Of a stretch of DNA of 44,992 nucleotides, positions 21,960 to 30,959 are shown piece after piece. Position numbers and translations under genes: made by a program. The stretch comes from Bacillota bacterium (lineage in GTDB: Bacteria; Bacillota; Sulfobacillia; JAJZYS01; JAJYTV01). Positions within the stretch are counted from its first letter, which is position 1. Every line of letters starts with the position of its first letter. A model generated the notes under the pieces. The model was not told the origin of the DNA. It saw only the letters and a list, made by a program, of their open reading frames with translations, and did not search any database. The DNA lies in the NCBI GenBank assembly GCA_021793645.1, contig JAJYSJ010000003.1, forward strand, positions 1 through 44,992, in the 5' to 3' direction.

Positions 21960-24074
21960 CTACTCGTCCGCTTCCTCGCTGCGCCCGGCCACGGGTGCCT
22001 CCACCTTGCCCTGCAGCAGGGCTTCGCGGATCTTCACCTCGACCTCCTGCGCGATCTCCTTGTGCTGCTTGAGGTAGTCTCGGACGTTCTCGCGCCCCTG
22101 CCCCAGGCGTTCACCGCCGTAGGAGTACCAGGCGCCACTCTTCTGGATGATGTCCATCTCGGTTCCGAGATCCACCAGGCTGCCCTCCTTCGAGATTCCC
22201 TCGCCATAGATGATGTCGAACTCGGCCTGCTTGAAGGGCGGCGCCACCTTGTTCTTGACGACGCGCACGCGCGTGCGGTTGCCGACCACCTCAGTCCCTT
22301 GCTTGAGGGATTCGGTGCGGCGCACCTCCAGGCGGACGGAGGCGTAGAACTTGAGGGCCCGTCCGCCCGGAGTCGTCTCTGGGCTGTTGTGCACGATGAT
22401 GTTGTCGGCAAGGAAGTTGTGTGAGTCGGCGACTTCGATGTCGAACCGATTGAAGCCGCGACGAACGGGCTTGTCGTGGATATCGAGGATCGGCGCAGGG
22501 ACCGGTTTCATCGACGCTGTCACGAACTCCGGACGCGGATCTGTGAACATGCCACGATGCTCCGGCAGGAGCTTGTAGTCCATCGAAAGGTGGACAAAGG
22601 GGGCGATCAGTGCGCTGAGGCGGTGGGTGGCTGCCTGATCGAAGCGAAGGTAGGCCTTCTGTGCGCGTCCCCGCAGGGTAAGCGTGACCTTGGCTTCAAG
22701 CTTCTCCGTCAGCCAGGCGGCCAGCCGTTCGCGGGTTCCTGCATCCATGGCTTCTACTCCGACATCGTACCTGCCCGCCGTCCTCGCCTTGCTCTGCAGC
22801 GTGAGCGTGGCGTCGTCCATGATCCAGATCGCGAGGGCAAAGGGCGTCAGGGCGTCGATATAGCGTGCACTGAAGTGTTTTCCGCCCTCGCGGTAGACCT
22901 CGCTGTAGAGCGGCTGGAGCTCAGGCAGAGGGCTCGTGTCGACGACCTTTGCCCCCTTGGCCGAGACCGACTCCCTTCGCGGGATGTTCGCCAGGAACCC
23001 CGACTTCCAGTCGAGGTACGGGATCTGCCGCGCATTGTGTCCCAGACGGAAACGGACCGGTCGGTGAAATCCCTCCGAACGCCTTGTAGGAGCCAGACAG
23101 CCATCGCCAAGCAGGCTGCCCTTGATCACTTCGATCTGCTGCGCGCTGAGGCGGTGCTCCACGGCGACCATCACCTCGTCGCCGACCCGCAGTTTGCCTG
23201 CGCGGCGCCATCCGCGCGGCGTCAGAACGGGGTGGTTGTCCGTGCAACTCACCTGCGAACGCCCGTTGCCGCCGGGGTAGTGCGCGCTGATCTGCAGGAA
23301 CCGGTCCGTCCTGCCGTTGTTGTACCAGTTCAGCACCGGCCTCGGCACGACCTTGCCAACCGCAGGGTCCCACGAGAGGACTTCGACCGGCATCCGGTGG
23401 TTGACGATCTTGCCGATGTACTCTGTCGTCCCATCCGCGAGTCGCACCTTGCTCCTGTAGGAGAGGCAGCCGAACATGACTCCGACCTTCTCGCGGAGCT
23501 GGTTGATGAAGATCGCGGACGTGTTGCTCTTCGAGATGACGCCCGTGAGCTTGCGCAGCGCCTGCGACATCAGCCGGGCCTGCAGTCCGACGTGGGTATC
23601 CCCCATCTCGCCCTCGATCTCGGCCTTCGGCACAAGGGCCGCCACCGAGTCGATGACGATCACGTCGATCGCTCCGGAACGCACAAGCGCCTCCGCGATC
23701 TCCAGTGCCTGCTCGCCCGTGTCCGGCTGAGAGATGAGCAGTTCGTCGGTGTTCACGCCGAGGTTCTTGGCGTAGACGGGGTCGAGTGCGTGCTCCGCGT
23801 CGATGAACGCGGCATAGCCGCCGGCCGCCTGGGCCTCCGCGATGATGTGCAGCGCAACCGTCGTCTTTCCAGAGGATTCCGGACCGTAGATCTCGATCAC
23901 GCGCCCGCGGGGCACCCCGCCGATGCCGAGCGCCACGTCGAGCGTGATCGCGCCAGTCGGGATCGCCTCGATCTGCATCGCGGCGCCCGCCTCGCCCAGC
24001 TTCATGATGGAACCCTTGCCGAACTGCTTCTCGATCTGGGCCAGAGCGATGTCAAGTGCCCGCTCGCGGTCCAA
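21960..24074 (-). CDS. recA: RecA recombinase interrupted by an intein
   Basis: The precursor is 704 residues from TTG 24074: 343 residues of RecA plus a 361-residue intein. The TTG is preferred because it lies one base after the thpR stop with AAGGTGGGG upstream, and because [21 protein letters not shown] then aligns with normal RecA starts. An ATG at 24116 would add 14 residues overlapping thpR. Walker A is [10 protein letters not shown]1/L2 regions and INQLREK are intact, and the C-terminal part ([14 protein letters not shown] onward) is complete. RecA drives strand exchange and SOS induction. Function requires removal of the intein. No LexA-type box was recognised nearby. Confidence 0.95.
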   Translation of the reverse strand: MDRERALDIALAQIEKQFGKGSIMKLGEAGAAMQIEAIPTGAITLDVALGIGGVPRGRVIEIYGPESSGKTTVALHIIAEAQAAGGYAAFIDAEHALDPVYAKNLGVNTDELLISQPDTGEQALEIAEALVRSGAIDVIVIDSVAALVPKAEIEGEMGDTHVGLQARLMSQALRKLTGVISKSNTSAIFINQLREKVGVMFGCLSYRSKVRLADGTTEYIGKIVNHRMPVEVLSWDPAVGKVVPRPVLNWYNNGRTDRFLQISAHYPGGNGRSQVSCTDNHPVLTPRGWRRAGKLRVGDEVMVAVEHRLSAQQIEVIKGSLLGDGCLAPTRRSEGFHRPVRFRLGHNARQIPYLDWKSGFLANIPRRESVSAKGAKVVDTSPLPELQPLYSEVYREGGKHFSARYIDALTPFALAIWIMDDATLTLQSKARTAGRYDVGVEAMDAGTRERLAAWLTEKLEAKVTLTLRGRAQKAYLRFDQAATHRLSALIAPFVHLSMDYKLLPEHRGMFTDPRPEFVTASMKPVPAPILDIHDKPVRRGFNRFDIEVADSHNFLADNIIVHNSPETTPGGRALKFYASVRLEVRRTESLKQGTEVVGNRTRVRVVKNKVAPPFKQAEFDIIYGEGISKEGSLVDLGTEMDIIQKSGAWYSYGGERLGQGRENVRDYLKQHKEIAQEVEVKIREALLQGKVEAPVAGRSEEADE
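22386..23468 (-). other. LAGLIDADG intein in RecA, inserted after GVMFG
   Basis: 361 residues between GVMFG and SPETTPGG, in the loop-2 region of RecA. The first residue is Cys (CLSYRSKV), block B is CTDNHPVLT with the TxxH pattern, the end is IIVHN with the terminal His-Asn, and Ser is the +1 residue. All splicing residues are present. The central part carries two LAGLIDADG-like motifs, GSLLGDGC and IWIMDDAT, each with its Asp, so the homing endonuclease may be active. The insertion site appears to be that of the Mycobacterium leprae RecA intein rather than that of M. tuberculosis. Confidence 0.93.
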
Positions 24075-24075
24075 C

Positions 24076-24660
24076 CTAATCCCCACCTTCTCCAGACTCA
24101 GGGCCCGGGTCGACATGGAGCGCGGTCGATAAGGGCCAAGTTTCCAGTACCGTATAGTGCGCTCCTGCGGACAGAAGTTCGCTTTCGTAGAGGTGAATCT
24201 CCTCTGCCTGGCCGAGAACCTCTTGAATCGGCTGCAGAGGAAGCACCGCGGGTGCGCGCAAGCGCCCGACGGTCAGGTGCAGTCGCAGGGGTTTTTCGTC
24301 TGACGGCACACCGATTGCCCTCAGCCGCCGAGCGAGGTCCAACGAAAGCGCCGCGAGTGCCGGCGGCGTAGGGCCCACCACCGCGAGGATGCGGGCGCCG
24401 CGTCCCGGAAACCCGCCCAGCCGGTCGAACGCATAGGGGATCTGCGCGAAGGCGTGCGCGGTCTCCCGTGCGGCAGCCTTCACCGCCGCGATCCGCCCGT
24501 CCTCTACGTCCCCGAGGAACGCCAGCGTGATGTGGCGCGCGGCCTCGCCCGTGCGGCGCGCGCCTGGAATCCCCCGCAAGGCGGCGTCGATGCGCTGCTC
24601 CAGTTCGAGCGGAAACGGCGGCGCATAGAGCGCCAGAAAGAGCCTGCGGGTCTCAGTCAT
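24076..24660 (-). CDS. thpR: RNA 2',3'-cyclic phosphodiesterase (2'-5' RNA ligase family)
   Basis: 194 residues of the 2H phosphoesterase fold, with both HxTx motifs: HITLAFLG (~43-50) and HLTVGRL (~127-133). The family opens 2',3'-cyclic phosphate RNA ends and can form 2'-5' links. Its ATG directly follows GGGAGG (a GTGGGG further upstream may be used), and its stop lies one base before the recA start, so recA translation is coupled to it. A terminator-shaped hairpin lies just upstream. Confidence 0.88.
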   Translation of the reverse strand: MTETRRLFLALYAPPFPLELEQRIDAALRGIPGARRTGEAARHITLAFLGDVEDGRIAAVKAAARETAHAFAQIPYAFDRLGGFPGRGARILAVVGPTPPALAALSLDLARRLRAIGVPSDEKPLRLHLTVGRLRAPAVLPLQPIQEVLGQAEEIHLYESELLSAGAHYTVLETWPLSTALHVDPGPESGEGGD

Positions 24661-24674
24661 CCTCCCACCCCACT

Positions 24675-24715
24675 GACGAAAAGGCGGCCGCCCGCAAGAT
24701 GCGAGCGGCCGCCCT
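24675..24715 (-). terminator. Intrinsic terminator or attenuator between DEAD-box gene and thpR-recA
   Basis: 9-nt arms GGCGGCCGC (24683-24691) and GCGGCCGCC (24705-24713) with extra CGC/GCG pairing in the loop. On the minus strand TTTTCGTC follows. Only ~15 nt separate the T run from the thpR start, leaving no room for another promoter, so thpR and recA would depend on readthrough or on a promoter inside the helicase gene. Confidence 0.75.
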
Positions 24716-24724
24716 GGTCGTCTA

Positions 24725-26344
24725 CTAGTTGCGGCGACGGGCGGGTTCGACGTTCACGGACCGCCCCTTGATCTGTCCAGACTGCAGCGCGTGCATGACG
24801 CGGCTTGCTTCCGCCTTCGGCACCTCGACGAAGGTGAATCGGTCGTAGATGTCGATCAGGCCGATCACGTTCCCTGCGATGCCGGAGAGATTCGCAACCG
24901 CTCGCACGACGTCCGCGGGAAGGATGCCCTGCGCGCGACCGACGTTGACGAACAGGCGAACCATGCCGGGTTCGGCTCCGGTGTCGCCGAAGTCCTCCTC
25001 GACCGGAACGACCTCAGCCCCTGCGACGTGCAATTGCAGCGCAGCCGCCGCAACGTCGAGAGAGTCGAACTCCGCCTCGTCCTCCAGTAGTTCACGAACG
25101 AGTTCGCGAAGTTCCGTGAGCGAGCGCCCAGAGCGCAACACGCCGCGCAGTTCCGTCTTCACACGCTCTCGTCGCTTGTCCCAGAGGTCCTCCAAGGAAG
25201 GCAGCTCGCGACGCTGGATGCGCTGTCCGATGCCGCGCTCGAGGTCGCGCAGCTGGCGGAATTCCTTCGGCTCAATCAGCGTGATCGCGACGCCGGAGCG
25301 GCCGGCGCGACCGGTACGTCCAATCCGGTGTACGTAGGCTTCGGCATCTTGCGGAATCTCGAAGTTGATCACGTGGCTGACGTGTTCGATGTCGAGGCCG
25401 CGCGCCGCCACGTCCGTCGCGACCAGCAGTTCGATCTCGCCCTGCCGGAAGCGGCCGAGCACGCGCTCTCGCTCGCGCTGTGTCAGATCACCGTGGATCC
25501 CGGCAGCCATGTAGCCGCGTGCACGCAGCGCTTCGGAGAGTTCGTCGACCTCCTTCTTCGTGCGGCAGAAGATAATCCCGCGTTCGACGGACTCCATGTC
25601 GAGCACGCGCGACAGCGCTTCAATGCGGTCGTGCCCGCGGACCTCGTAGAAGGCCTGCTCGGTCTGCGGAACCGTGACCTGCTCGGGTGCGATCGCAATG
25701 CGGGCCGGGTCCCTCAGGTATCTGCGGGAGAGCCGCTCGATCTCTGACGGGAAGGTCGCCGAAAAGAGCATCGTCTGGCGTTCCTGGGGAGCACTCGCAA
25801 AGATCTTCTCGATGTCGTCGATGAACCCCATGTCCAGCATTTCGTCCGCCTCGTCCAGGACGAGTGTACGGATCTTGCTCAGATCGAGAGTCCCGCGGCC
25901 GAGGTGGTCCAAGAGGCGCCCGGGCGTTCCGATGACGATCGGCACGCCCATGCGCAGCGCCCGAATCTGGCGCTCGTAGGGCTGACCCCCGTAGACGGGC
26001 AGCGTCTTGACGCCGCGGAACTTTCCGATGCGCGCGATCTCCTCGGAGACCTGCAGCGCAAGTTCGCGGGTCGGCGTGATCACGAGCGCCTGCACCCCGA
26101 TGGTTCGGTCAAGTCGCTCGACGATCGGGATGCCGAACGCCGCCGTCTTTCCGGTGCCCGTCTGGGCACGGCCGATGACGTCACGCCCCTGCAATGCGGC
26201 GGGGATGGTGCGCTCCTGAATCGGCGATGGCTCCTCAAAGCCCATCTCCTCAATCGCCTTCAGAACGCGCGACGATAATCCTAGGGCAGCGAATCCGGTC
26301 AGGCCCTCCTGGCGGACTTCGCTCTCCTCATTCACTTCCGACAA
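24725..26344 (-). CDS. DEAD-box RNA helicase with DbpA-type RNA-binding domain
   Basis: 539 residues from TTG 26344, eight nt behind GGAAGGAG; the open frame extends further upstream only inside cinA. All helicase motifs are present: Q motif (FAALGLSSRVLKAIEEMGFEEPSPIQ split by positions ~15-40), AQTGTGKT, PTRELALQ, TPGRLLDH, DEADEML, SATF, ATDVAARGLD and HRIGRTGRAG. The last ~75 residues (MVRLFVNVGRAQGI to FVEVPKAEA) form a DbpA-like RNA-binding domain. This resembles the CshA/DeaD/DbpA group that remodels rRNA or mRNA, often near RNA decay enzymes. The exact subfamily is not settled. Confidence 0.92.
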   Translation of the reverse strand: MSEVNEESEVRQEGLTGFAALGLSSRVLKAIEEMGFEEPSPIQERTIPAALQGRDVIGRAQTGTGKTAAFGIPIVERLDRTIGVQALVITPTRELALQVSEEIARIGKFRGVKTLPVYGGQPYERQIRALRMGVPIVIGTPGRLLDHLGRGTLDLSKIRTLVLDEADEMLDMGFIDDIEKIFASAPQERQTMLFSATFPSEIERLSRRYLRDPARIAIAPEQVTVPQTEQAFYEVRGHDRIEALSRVLDMESVERGIIFCRTKKEVDELSEALRARGYMAAGIHGDLTQRERERVLGRFRQGEIELLVATDVAARGLDIEHVSHVINFEIPQDAEAYVHRIGRTGRAGRSGVAITLIEPKEFRQLRDLERGIGQRIQRRELPSLEDLWDKRRERVKTELRGVLRSGRSLTELRELVRELLEDEAEFDSLDVAAAALQLHVAGAEVVPVEEDFGDTGAEPGMVRLFVNVGRAQGILPADVVRAVANLSGIAGNVIGLIDIYDRFTFVEVPKAEASRVMHALQSGQIKGRSVNVEPARRRN

Positions 26345-26349
26345 TGGCT

Positions 26350-27567
26350 CTACTCCTTCCGTTGCAGCCGCTCCCAAAGAAGGGAGAGGGCTGCCTGCGC
26401 AATGCGCTCGCGAATCTCCTGACGGTCGCCATGGGCACGCAGCTCGCGAACCTTCTCGCCGAGCGCTCCCGCGACCGCGATGTACGAGAGTCCAACCTGC
26501 CGCCCGTCCGGCCCGGCGAAGCCGCAGGTAGCGATGCCGACTTGGGCGGAGAACCGTTCCTTGACCGCTCTGGCCATTTCCAGTGCAAGTTCTGCCGAGA
26601 CCCCGTCGCCGATCCGCTGTGGGTCGATGCCAAGCTGGCGCTCTTTCTCTTCCAACGCGTATACGACGGCAGCTCCGCGCATGTACGCGCTCGCGCCCGG
26701 CACACGCGTCAGCCGCTCCGCAACGAGGCCGCCCGTGACTGACTCCGCAGTAGCCACAGTCAACCCGGCCGCGCCCAGTGCCTTGCCGCATGCGTCGTGC
26801 AACTGCTCGTCGCCTTCCCCGTATACATGGTACCCCAGTCGGCGCCGGACCTCGAGTGCAACCGGCCCAAGCAAGGCCTCGGCTGCGGCGTCGCTCGGCG
26901 CGCGCGCCGAGATGCGCAGCTCGACCTCCGCCAGCTTGGCATACGGGGCAACCGTTGGGTTCTCTGCGGCCATCAGGTCCGAGAGCCGTTCCTGGATCGC
27001 TGCTTCACCGATGCCGGCGATCCGTAGCCGGCGGCTGACGAGGTGTTCGCCGCTGGCGCCGCGAAGGCGAGGGAAGACGGATGCCTCGAAGATCGCCCGC
27101 ATTTCGTTTGGCGGTCCGGGCAGGAGCGCCACCAGCTGGCCGCCGCGTTGCCAGAGGACGCCCGGCGCCGTGCCGCGGGGATTCGGCAGCAGTTCAGCGC
27201 CGTCCGGCTTCATCGTCTGCTTCTCCTGGATGGCGCCGAACGCGACGCCCTTCGCCGCGAACCAGCCCCGCAGCGTGGCAAGGGCCTCCTCGTCCTGCAC
27301 CAGTTGCACGCCGAGCACGTCGGCAAGCACTTCCTTGGTCAGGTCGTCATAGGTCGGACCCAGGCCCCCGGTCGCGATCACCACGTCAGCGCGCTGCAAC
27401 GCTACCGCGTACACGGCGCGCAGCCGCTCCGGATTGTCGCCCACCGTGACCTGATGATAGACGAATACGCCCGCCGCCGCGAGTCGTTCGGCAAGATAGC
27501 GGGCGTTTGTATTCGTAATCTGTCCGAGCAGCAGTTCCGTACCGACCGAAAGGATCTCTCCGCGCAT
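26350..27567 (-). CDS. cinA: CinA family protein
   Basis: 405 residues from ATG 27567 behind TAGGAGG. The N-terminal molybdopterin-binding-like domain (ILSVGTELLLGQITNTNARYL, TGGLGPTYDDLT) is linked to known pyrophosphatase activity on ADP-ribose-type compounds. The C-terminal CinA domain (TVATAESVTGGLVAERL, ATCGFAGPDGRQVGLSYIAV) carries nicotinamide-mononucleotide deamidase activity in several bacteria. In Gram-positive genomes cinA often precedes recA; here the helicase and thpR lie between them. It is five nt from the helicase start. Confidence 0.92.
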   Translation of the reverse strand: MRGEILSVGTELLLGQITNTNARYLAERLAAAGVFVYHQVTVGDNPERLRAVYAVALQRADVVIATGGLGPTYDDLTKEVLADVLGVQLVQDEEALATLRGWFAAKGVAFGAIQEKQTMKPDGAELLPNPRGTAPGVLWQRGGQLVALLPGPPNEMRAIFEASVFPRLRGASGEHLVSRRLRIAGIGEAAIQERLSDLMAAENPTVAPYAKLAEVELRISARAPSDAAAEALLGPVALEVRRRLGYHVYGEGDEQLHDACGKALGAAGLTVATAESVTGGLVAERLTRVPGASAYMRGAAVVYALEEKERQLGIDPQRIGDGVSAELALEMARAVKERFSAQVGIATCGFAGPDGRQVGLSYIAVAGALGEKVRELRAHGDRQEIRERIAQAALSLLWERLQRKE

Positions 27568-27577
27568 GCCGCGCCTC

Positions 27578-29089
27578 CTACGCCGTCGTCGCCTCGGCCT
27601 CGTGCGCATCGACCACAGACAGACCGCAGAGCGTGCGCAGGTCTTGCCCCGTCATCCGCTCCGATTCCGCGAGGCGGTCAGCTACGCGGTGCAGGCCGTC
27701 GACATGCGCAGACAGCACGCCGCGCACACGCTCTTCTACACTATGCACGATTTCGGTAAGGGCACGGTGAAGATCAGCCTCAGGCAGTGTCTGCTCGCTG
27801 ACGACACCGAGCGGCGACATGCCGGAGAAGATCAGCAGCCGTCCACGCTGAAACGCCTGCTCGAAGTCCTGGGCGGCGCCGGTACTCCGCCCGCCGAGCG
27901 TCAGCTCCTCCGATACCATGCCCGCCAGCGCCACGGCGATATCGGTTTCCAGTTCTTGCGTCGTGTGCAGGTACCGGTCGTCATCTGGAGCCTGGCGGAC
28001 GTAGCCAAGGGCTCCGCCGCGCGAGGTGATCGTAATCGATGCAACCGAACCCGGACGTAGAACTTCCGCCAGCAGCGCGTGCCCGGCCTCATGGAGGGCG
28101 ACGCGGCGCATCTCCTCCGGCGTCGGCCGCCGATCGAGCTTCTCGCCCATGATCACCTTGTCGACCGCTTCGACGAAGTTGGCGTGACCGATCATGCGCG
28201 TTCCCGAACGCAAGGCCCCGATTGCGGCCTCGTTCGCGAGACTCTCCAGATGCGCCCCGGAGAATCCAAACGTCTCGCGCGCGATGCGGTCCAGATCGAC
28301 GTCGTCGGCAAGCGGCTTGTTGCGCGTATGCAGGTTGAGGATCTCCCGCCGCGCCTCGCGATCCGGCAGATCGACCCGCACGATGCGGTCGAAGCGCCCC
28401 GGGCGCGTCAGCGCCTCATCCAGCAGGTCTGCCCGGTTCGTCGCGGCCATCACGAGGATCTGGATGTCGTCGCGTACCGGCTTCAGTCCGTCCATCTCCA
28501 CGAGCAGCTGGTTGATCGTCTGATCGTACTCTAGGTGGCCGTGGTTCTGGCCGCGCTTGCCGCCCAGCACTTCAATCTCGTCGATGAAGATGATCGCAGC
28601 GTTCCGGCCCTGATCACGCGCCGCGTCACGCGCTCGGGAGAACAGATCGCGGACGCGCTGCGCACCGACGCCTGCGTACATTTCGATGAACTCCGAACCG
28701 GCGGCCGCGATGAACGCGGAGCCGGTGTACTGTGCAGCGGCCCTTGCGAGCAGCGTCTTGCCGGTTCCCGGCGGGCCCGTCAGCAGGATGCCCTTCAGCG
28801 GACGGATGCCTAGACTCTGCACCGCCTCTGGGTCCTGGATGAAATCGAGCGCCTCGACAAGTTCCTTTTTGGCAGAGGCTTGCCCGCCAATGTCCTGAAA
28901 GCTGATCCCGCTGCCGGCGCCAGCCTTCACAGGCTGCGCGAAGCGGCGCGTCATGCCGCGCAGAGCGGGCATGTTTGCCACCACGGCGAACAGCGCAACG
29001 AGCAGTATCACCGGTAGAAGGTCGATTCCCTGCGCCAGCAGGAACAAGAGCGTTCCGGCGGCAACACCCCCGACGGCCCACTTCCACAT
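27578..29089 (-). CDS. FtsH-like AAA+ membrane metalloprotease with short membrane hairpin
   Basis: 503 residues from ATG 29089. The AAA domain has GPPGTGKT, IIFIDEIE and the second region of homology ATNRADLLDEALTRPGRFDR. The protease domain has HEAGH for zinc, so a working ATP-dependent protease is expected. True FtsH has ~70-100 residues outside the membrane between two helices. Here WAVGGVAAGTLLFLLAQGI and LLPVILLVALFAVVANM are almost adjacent, so that domain is missing. It is therefore probably a paralog rather than the housekeeping FtsH. It starts one base after the preceding gene's stop, which suggests joint work with that anchored protein. Confidence 0.85.
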   Translation of the reverse strand: MWKWAVGGVAAGTLLFLLAQGIDLLPVILLVALFAVVANMPALRGMTRRFAQPVKAGAGSGISFQDIGGQASAKKELVEALDFIQDPEAVQSLGIRPLKGILLTGPPGTGKTLLARAAAQYTGSAFIAAAGSEFIEMYAGVGAQRVRDLFSRARDAARDQGRNAAIIFIDEIEVLGGKRGQNHGHLEYDQTINQLLVEMDGLKPVRDDIQILVMAATNRADLLDEALTRPGRFDRIVRVDLPDREARREILNLHTRNKPLADDVDLDRIARETFGFSGAHLESLANEAAIGALRSGTRMIGHANFVEAVDKVIMGEKLDRRPTPEEMRRVALHEAGHALLAEVLRPGSVASITITSRGGALGYVRQAPDDDRYLHTTQELETDIAVALAGMVSEELTLGGRSTGAAQDFEQAFQRGRLLIFSGMSPLGVVSEQTLPEADLHRALTEIVHSVEERVRGVLSAHVDGLHRVADRLAESERMTGQDLRTLCGLSVVDAHEAEATTA

Positions 29090-29090
29090 G

Positions 29091-29600
29091 CTATTTGGCC
29101 CCCCGGGAATAAATGAAATAAGCAGCTTTGTCGTGGTCGTAGAGAGCGAGGTAGACATTCTGGCTGTCTACGTAGATGCGTGCGGTGACATGAAGGTTCG
29201 ACGCGTCATGCACAACGTCCTGGCGCATTTCCACGAACTGGCCGGTTACCATGCCTTGTTCCACGGGAAAACTGAGCACCTGGGAAGCGTTCGTAAGCGC
29301 CTTGTCGGTTCCGCCTGCGATGTGCAGCGCTGCGCCGGGCGCGAGCTTCTGCACCTTGGCCTCGATCGACTGGTAGGTCGTCTCGAGGTCCGCCACGCTG
29401 CCCAGCACGACGTTCACGCTCGGCGTAGACGACGAAAGGTTGAGCGTCACCCTTTTCACCTGGGACATCCGCTCGAGTTGCGCTTGCAGCGGCATCTTGG
29501 TCTGGGTGAGAAAGATCCAGTGCTGCAGACCGAACAGAACACCTAGGGTGAGAGCCAGTGCGATCGCCAGCACTGCGACGCGGCGCACCTGAAGACGCAT
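29091..29600 (-). CDS. Membrane-anchored extracytoplasmic protein of unknown function
   Basis: 169 residues from ATG 29600 with AAAGGGG upstream. A short basic N-terminus (MRLQVRR) is followed by one helix (VAVLAIALALTLGVLFGL) and an ~140-residue exposed domain of beta-rich character: VKRVTLNLSSSTPSVNVVL, LHVTARIYVDSQNVYLALYD. No family is recognised. The gene is one base from the FtsH-like gene. Since that protease lacks an outside domain, this protein could be its partner or substrate; this is inference from position. Confidence 0.6.
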   Translation of the reverse strand: MRLQVRRVAVLAIALALTLGVLFGLQHWIFLTQTKMPLQAQLERMSQVKRVTLNLSSSTPSVNVVLGSVADLETTYQSIEAKVQKLAPGAALHIAGGTDKALTNASQVLSFPVEQGMVTGQFVEMRQDVVHDASNLHVTARIYVDSQNVYLALYDHDKAAYFIYSRGAK

Positions 29601-29632
29601 GGCAACCCCACCCCTTTCGCATGACATAAGCA

Positions 29633-29641
29633 AATATAGCA
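29633..29641 (-). promoter_or_regulatory. Possible extended -10 promoter for the FtsH-like operon
   Basis: TGCTATATT on the minus strand (29641-29633), an extended -10 form (TGnTATATT), 33 nt before the ATG. No good -35 box was found. Confidence 0.35.
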
Positions 29642-29727
29642 TGTGTCGCGGCGCGTCCTGTAGGGCAACCGATGGAGCGTCTGCCATATACGTTGCATAG
29701 CGTTGTGTCAAGGGGGGAGGCAGCGTC

Positions 29728-29940
29728 TTGTCCGAACGCGATGAACTGCGCGCGGCCGAAGGAGAGTTGGCCGACGCATATCGCCTCTTCAACTGGTCGG
29801 ACGATCCGCGGTTGATCGACGAGGCGATCCACCGGATCCGCATCGCCGAAATGCGGCTGGACTACCTGACCCATCCAGCGGCGCAGTCGAGCGATGGGCA
29901 TCCCGTCCTACCTTGGCTTGTCAGCCCTGCCGACGACTAG
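29728..29940 (+). CDS. DUF2508 (YaaL-type) small protein
   Basis: 70 residues from TTG 29728, seven nt behind GGGGGGAGG. The central pattern LADAYRLFNWSDDPRLIDEAI followed by HRIRIAEMRLDYL matches the DUF2508/YaaL family of short Firmicutes proteins found near recR or the replication genes. The function is unknown. It is single-gene sized and convergent with the fakA gene, with a strong two-way terminator between. Confidence 0.7.
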   Translation: MSERDELRAAEGELADAYRLFNWSDDPRLIDEAIHRIRIAEMRLDYLTHPAAQSSDGHPVLPWLVSPADD

Positions 29941-29946
29941 ACCCAA

Positions 29947-29977
29947 AGGGCCGCCCCGCCAGTGGCGGGGCGGCCCT
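29947..29977. terminator. Two-way terminator between DUF2508 gene and fakA
   Basis: 14-bp perfect arms (29947-29960 and 29964-29977) with an AGT loop, rich in GC. A short T run follows on the minus side (CTTTGGG). The position between convergent stops fits termination from both sides. Confidence 0.75.
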
Positions 29978-29985
29978 GCCTGCCG

Positions 29986-30936
29986 TCAGGACCGTTTGCC
30001 GAAGTCCTTGGCCTGCTCGTCGAGATTCTCGAAGGTAAGCTGCGTCAGGTCTCCGAGCGATGCGAGGTAGTCTACGACGGCCTGCGGCTGGAGGGTGTGG
30101 ACATGCACCTTCGCCTCCTGCTCGTCGCCGACGACCAGCAGTGACTCGCCCATCTCGAGGAGTCTGCTCTGCATCGCCTTGAGATCCAGTTCGCCGCCTT
30201 GCACCAGGCACTGCACCTCCAAGCCGTAGCGCGCGCCTGCCTGCACCGGCGGCGCTTGAACGTACGCTCCCCGCGCCACCGTCTGCCCCCGGGCGGCGGC
30301 TCTGACCTCGCCTGCAGCCTCGTGCCCATGGTCCACGTCATCCCGCATCGCCTCGAGAATGGTTAGAAGACCAAGCCCGCCGGCGTCCACCACCCCGCTC
30401 TCGCGCAGCCGCGGCAAGAGGTCCGGCGTGCGCGCAAGCGCATCGCGCGCTGCCTCGACGACGTGGTCAAGGAAGCGATAGAGGTCCGCCGTCTGCTCAC
30501 TGGCGCGCCTCCCTGCCTCTGCGGCCGCGCGCATCACCGTGAGGATGGTTCCCTCGACCGGCTCTGCCACGCTGCGGTATGCCTGTTCCGCAGCGCTTTC
30601 GAGGGCCTCCGCGAAGTCGCGGACCGTAAAGGTTTCGAGATCTCCCATGCGCCGCGCCAGACCCGCGACGATCTGGGAGAGGATGATGCCGGAGTTGCCC
30701 CGGGCAGCGAGCAGCGCCGCTCGCGACGCCTTCTTGATGAGCTGACCGACGGACTGTGCGCTCCCCTGCGCGGCCTGGGCCGCCGCTTGCCAGGTGAACC
30801 ACATGTTCGTACCGGAGTCACCGTCAGGGATCGGAAACGTGTTGATGCGGTTGATACGCTCTTGCGACCGGCCGAGCTGCACCGATGCCGCGTCGAACAA
30901 TGAGGCGAGAACTGCGCCTTCGTACAGCGGAACCAC
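29986..30936 (-). CDS. fakA: Shortened FakA-type fatty acid kinase (DhaL domain protein)
   Basis: 316 residues. The DhaL/DAK2 ATP-binding domain (~5-200) has NTFPIPDGDSGTNM, LLAARGNSGIILSQI and ESGVVDAGGLGLL. The middle domain (~225-315) has YGLEVQCLVQGG, LVVGDEQEAKVHVHT and ENLDEQAKDF. Ordinary FakA/YloV proteins (~550 residues) continue with a third domain, absent here: the reading frame stops and a terminator follows. FakA phosphorylates fatty acids held by FakB. FakB and PlsX genes lie directly upstream, so the function is likely even without the third domain. The GTG at 30936 directly follows a GGGGGGG tract, so the exact start is a little uncertain. Confidence 0.8.
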   Translation of the reverse strand: MVPLYEGAVLASLFDAASVQLGRSQERINRINTFPIPDGDSGTNMWFTWQAAAQAAQGSAQSVGQLIKKASRAALLAARGNSGIILSQIVAGLARRMGDLETFTVRDFAEALESAAEQAYRSVAEPVEGTILTVMRAAAEAGRRASEQTADLYRFLDHVVEAARDALARTPDLLPRLRESGVVDAGGLGLLTILEAMRDDVDHGHEAAGEVRAAARGQTVARGAYVQAPPVQAGARYGLEVQCLVQGGELDLKAMQSRLLEMGESLLVVGDEQEAKVHVHTLQPQAVVDYLASLGDLTQLTFENLDEQAKDFGKRS

Positions 30937-30959
30937 CCCCCCAATAAGATGAGTACGCT

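Noticed and set aside
22476-24371. 631-codon plus-strand ORF opposite recA
   Set aside because: It is antisense to recA and its intein, which explain the codon pattern fully.
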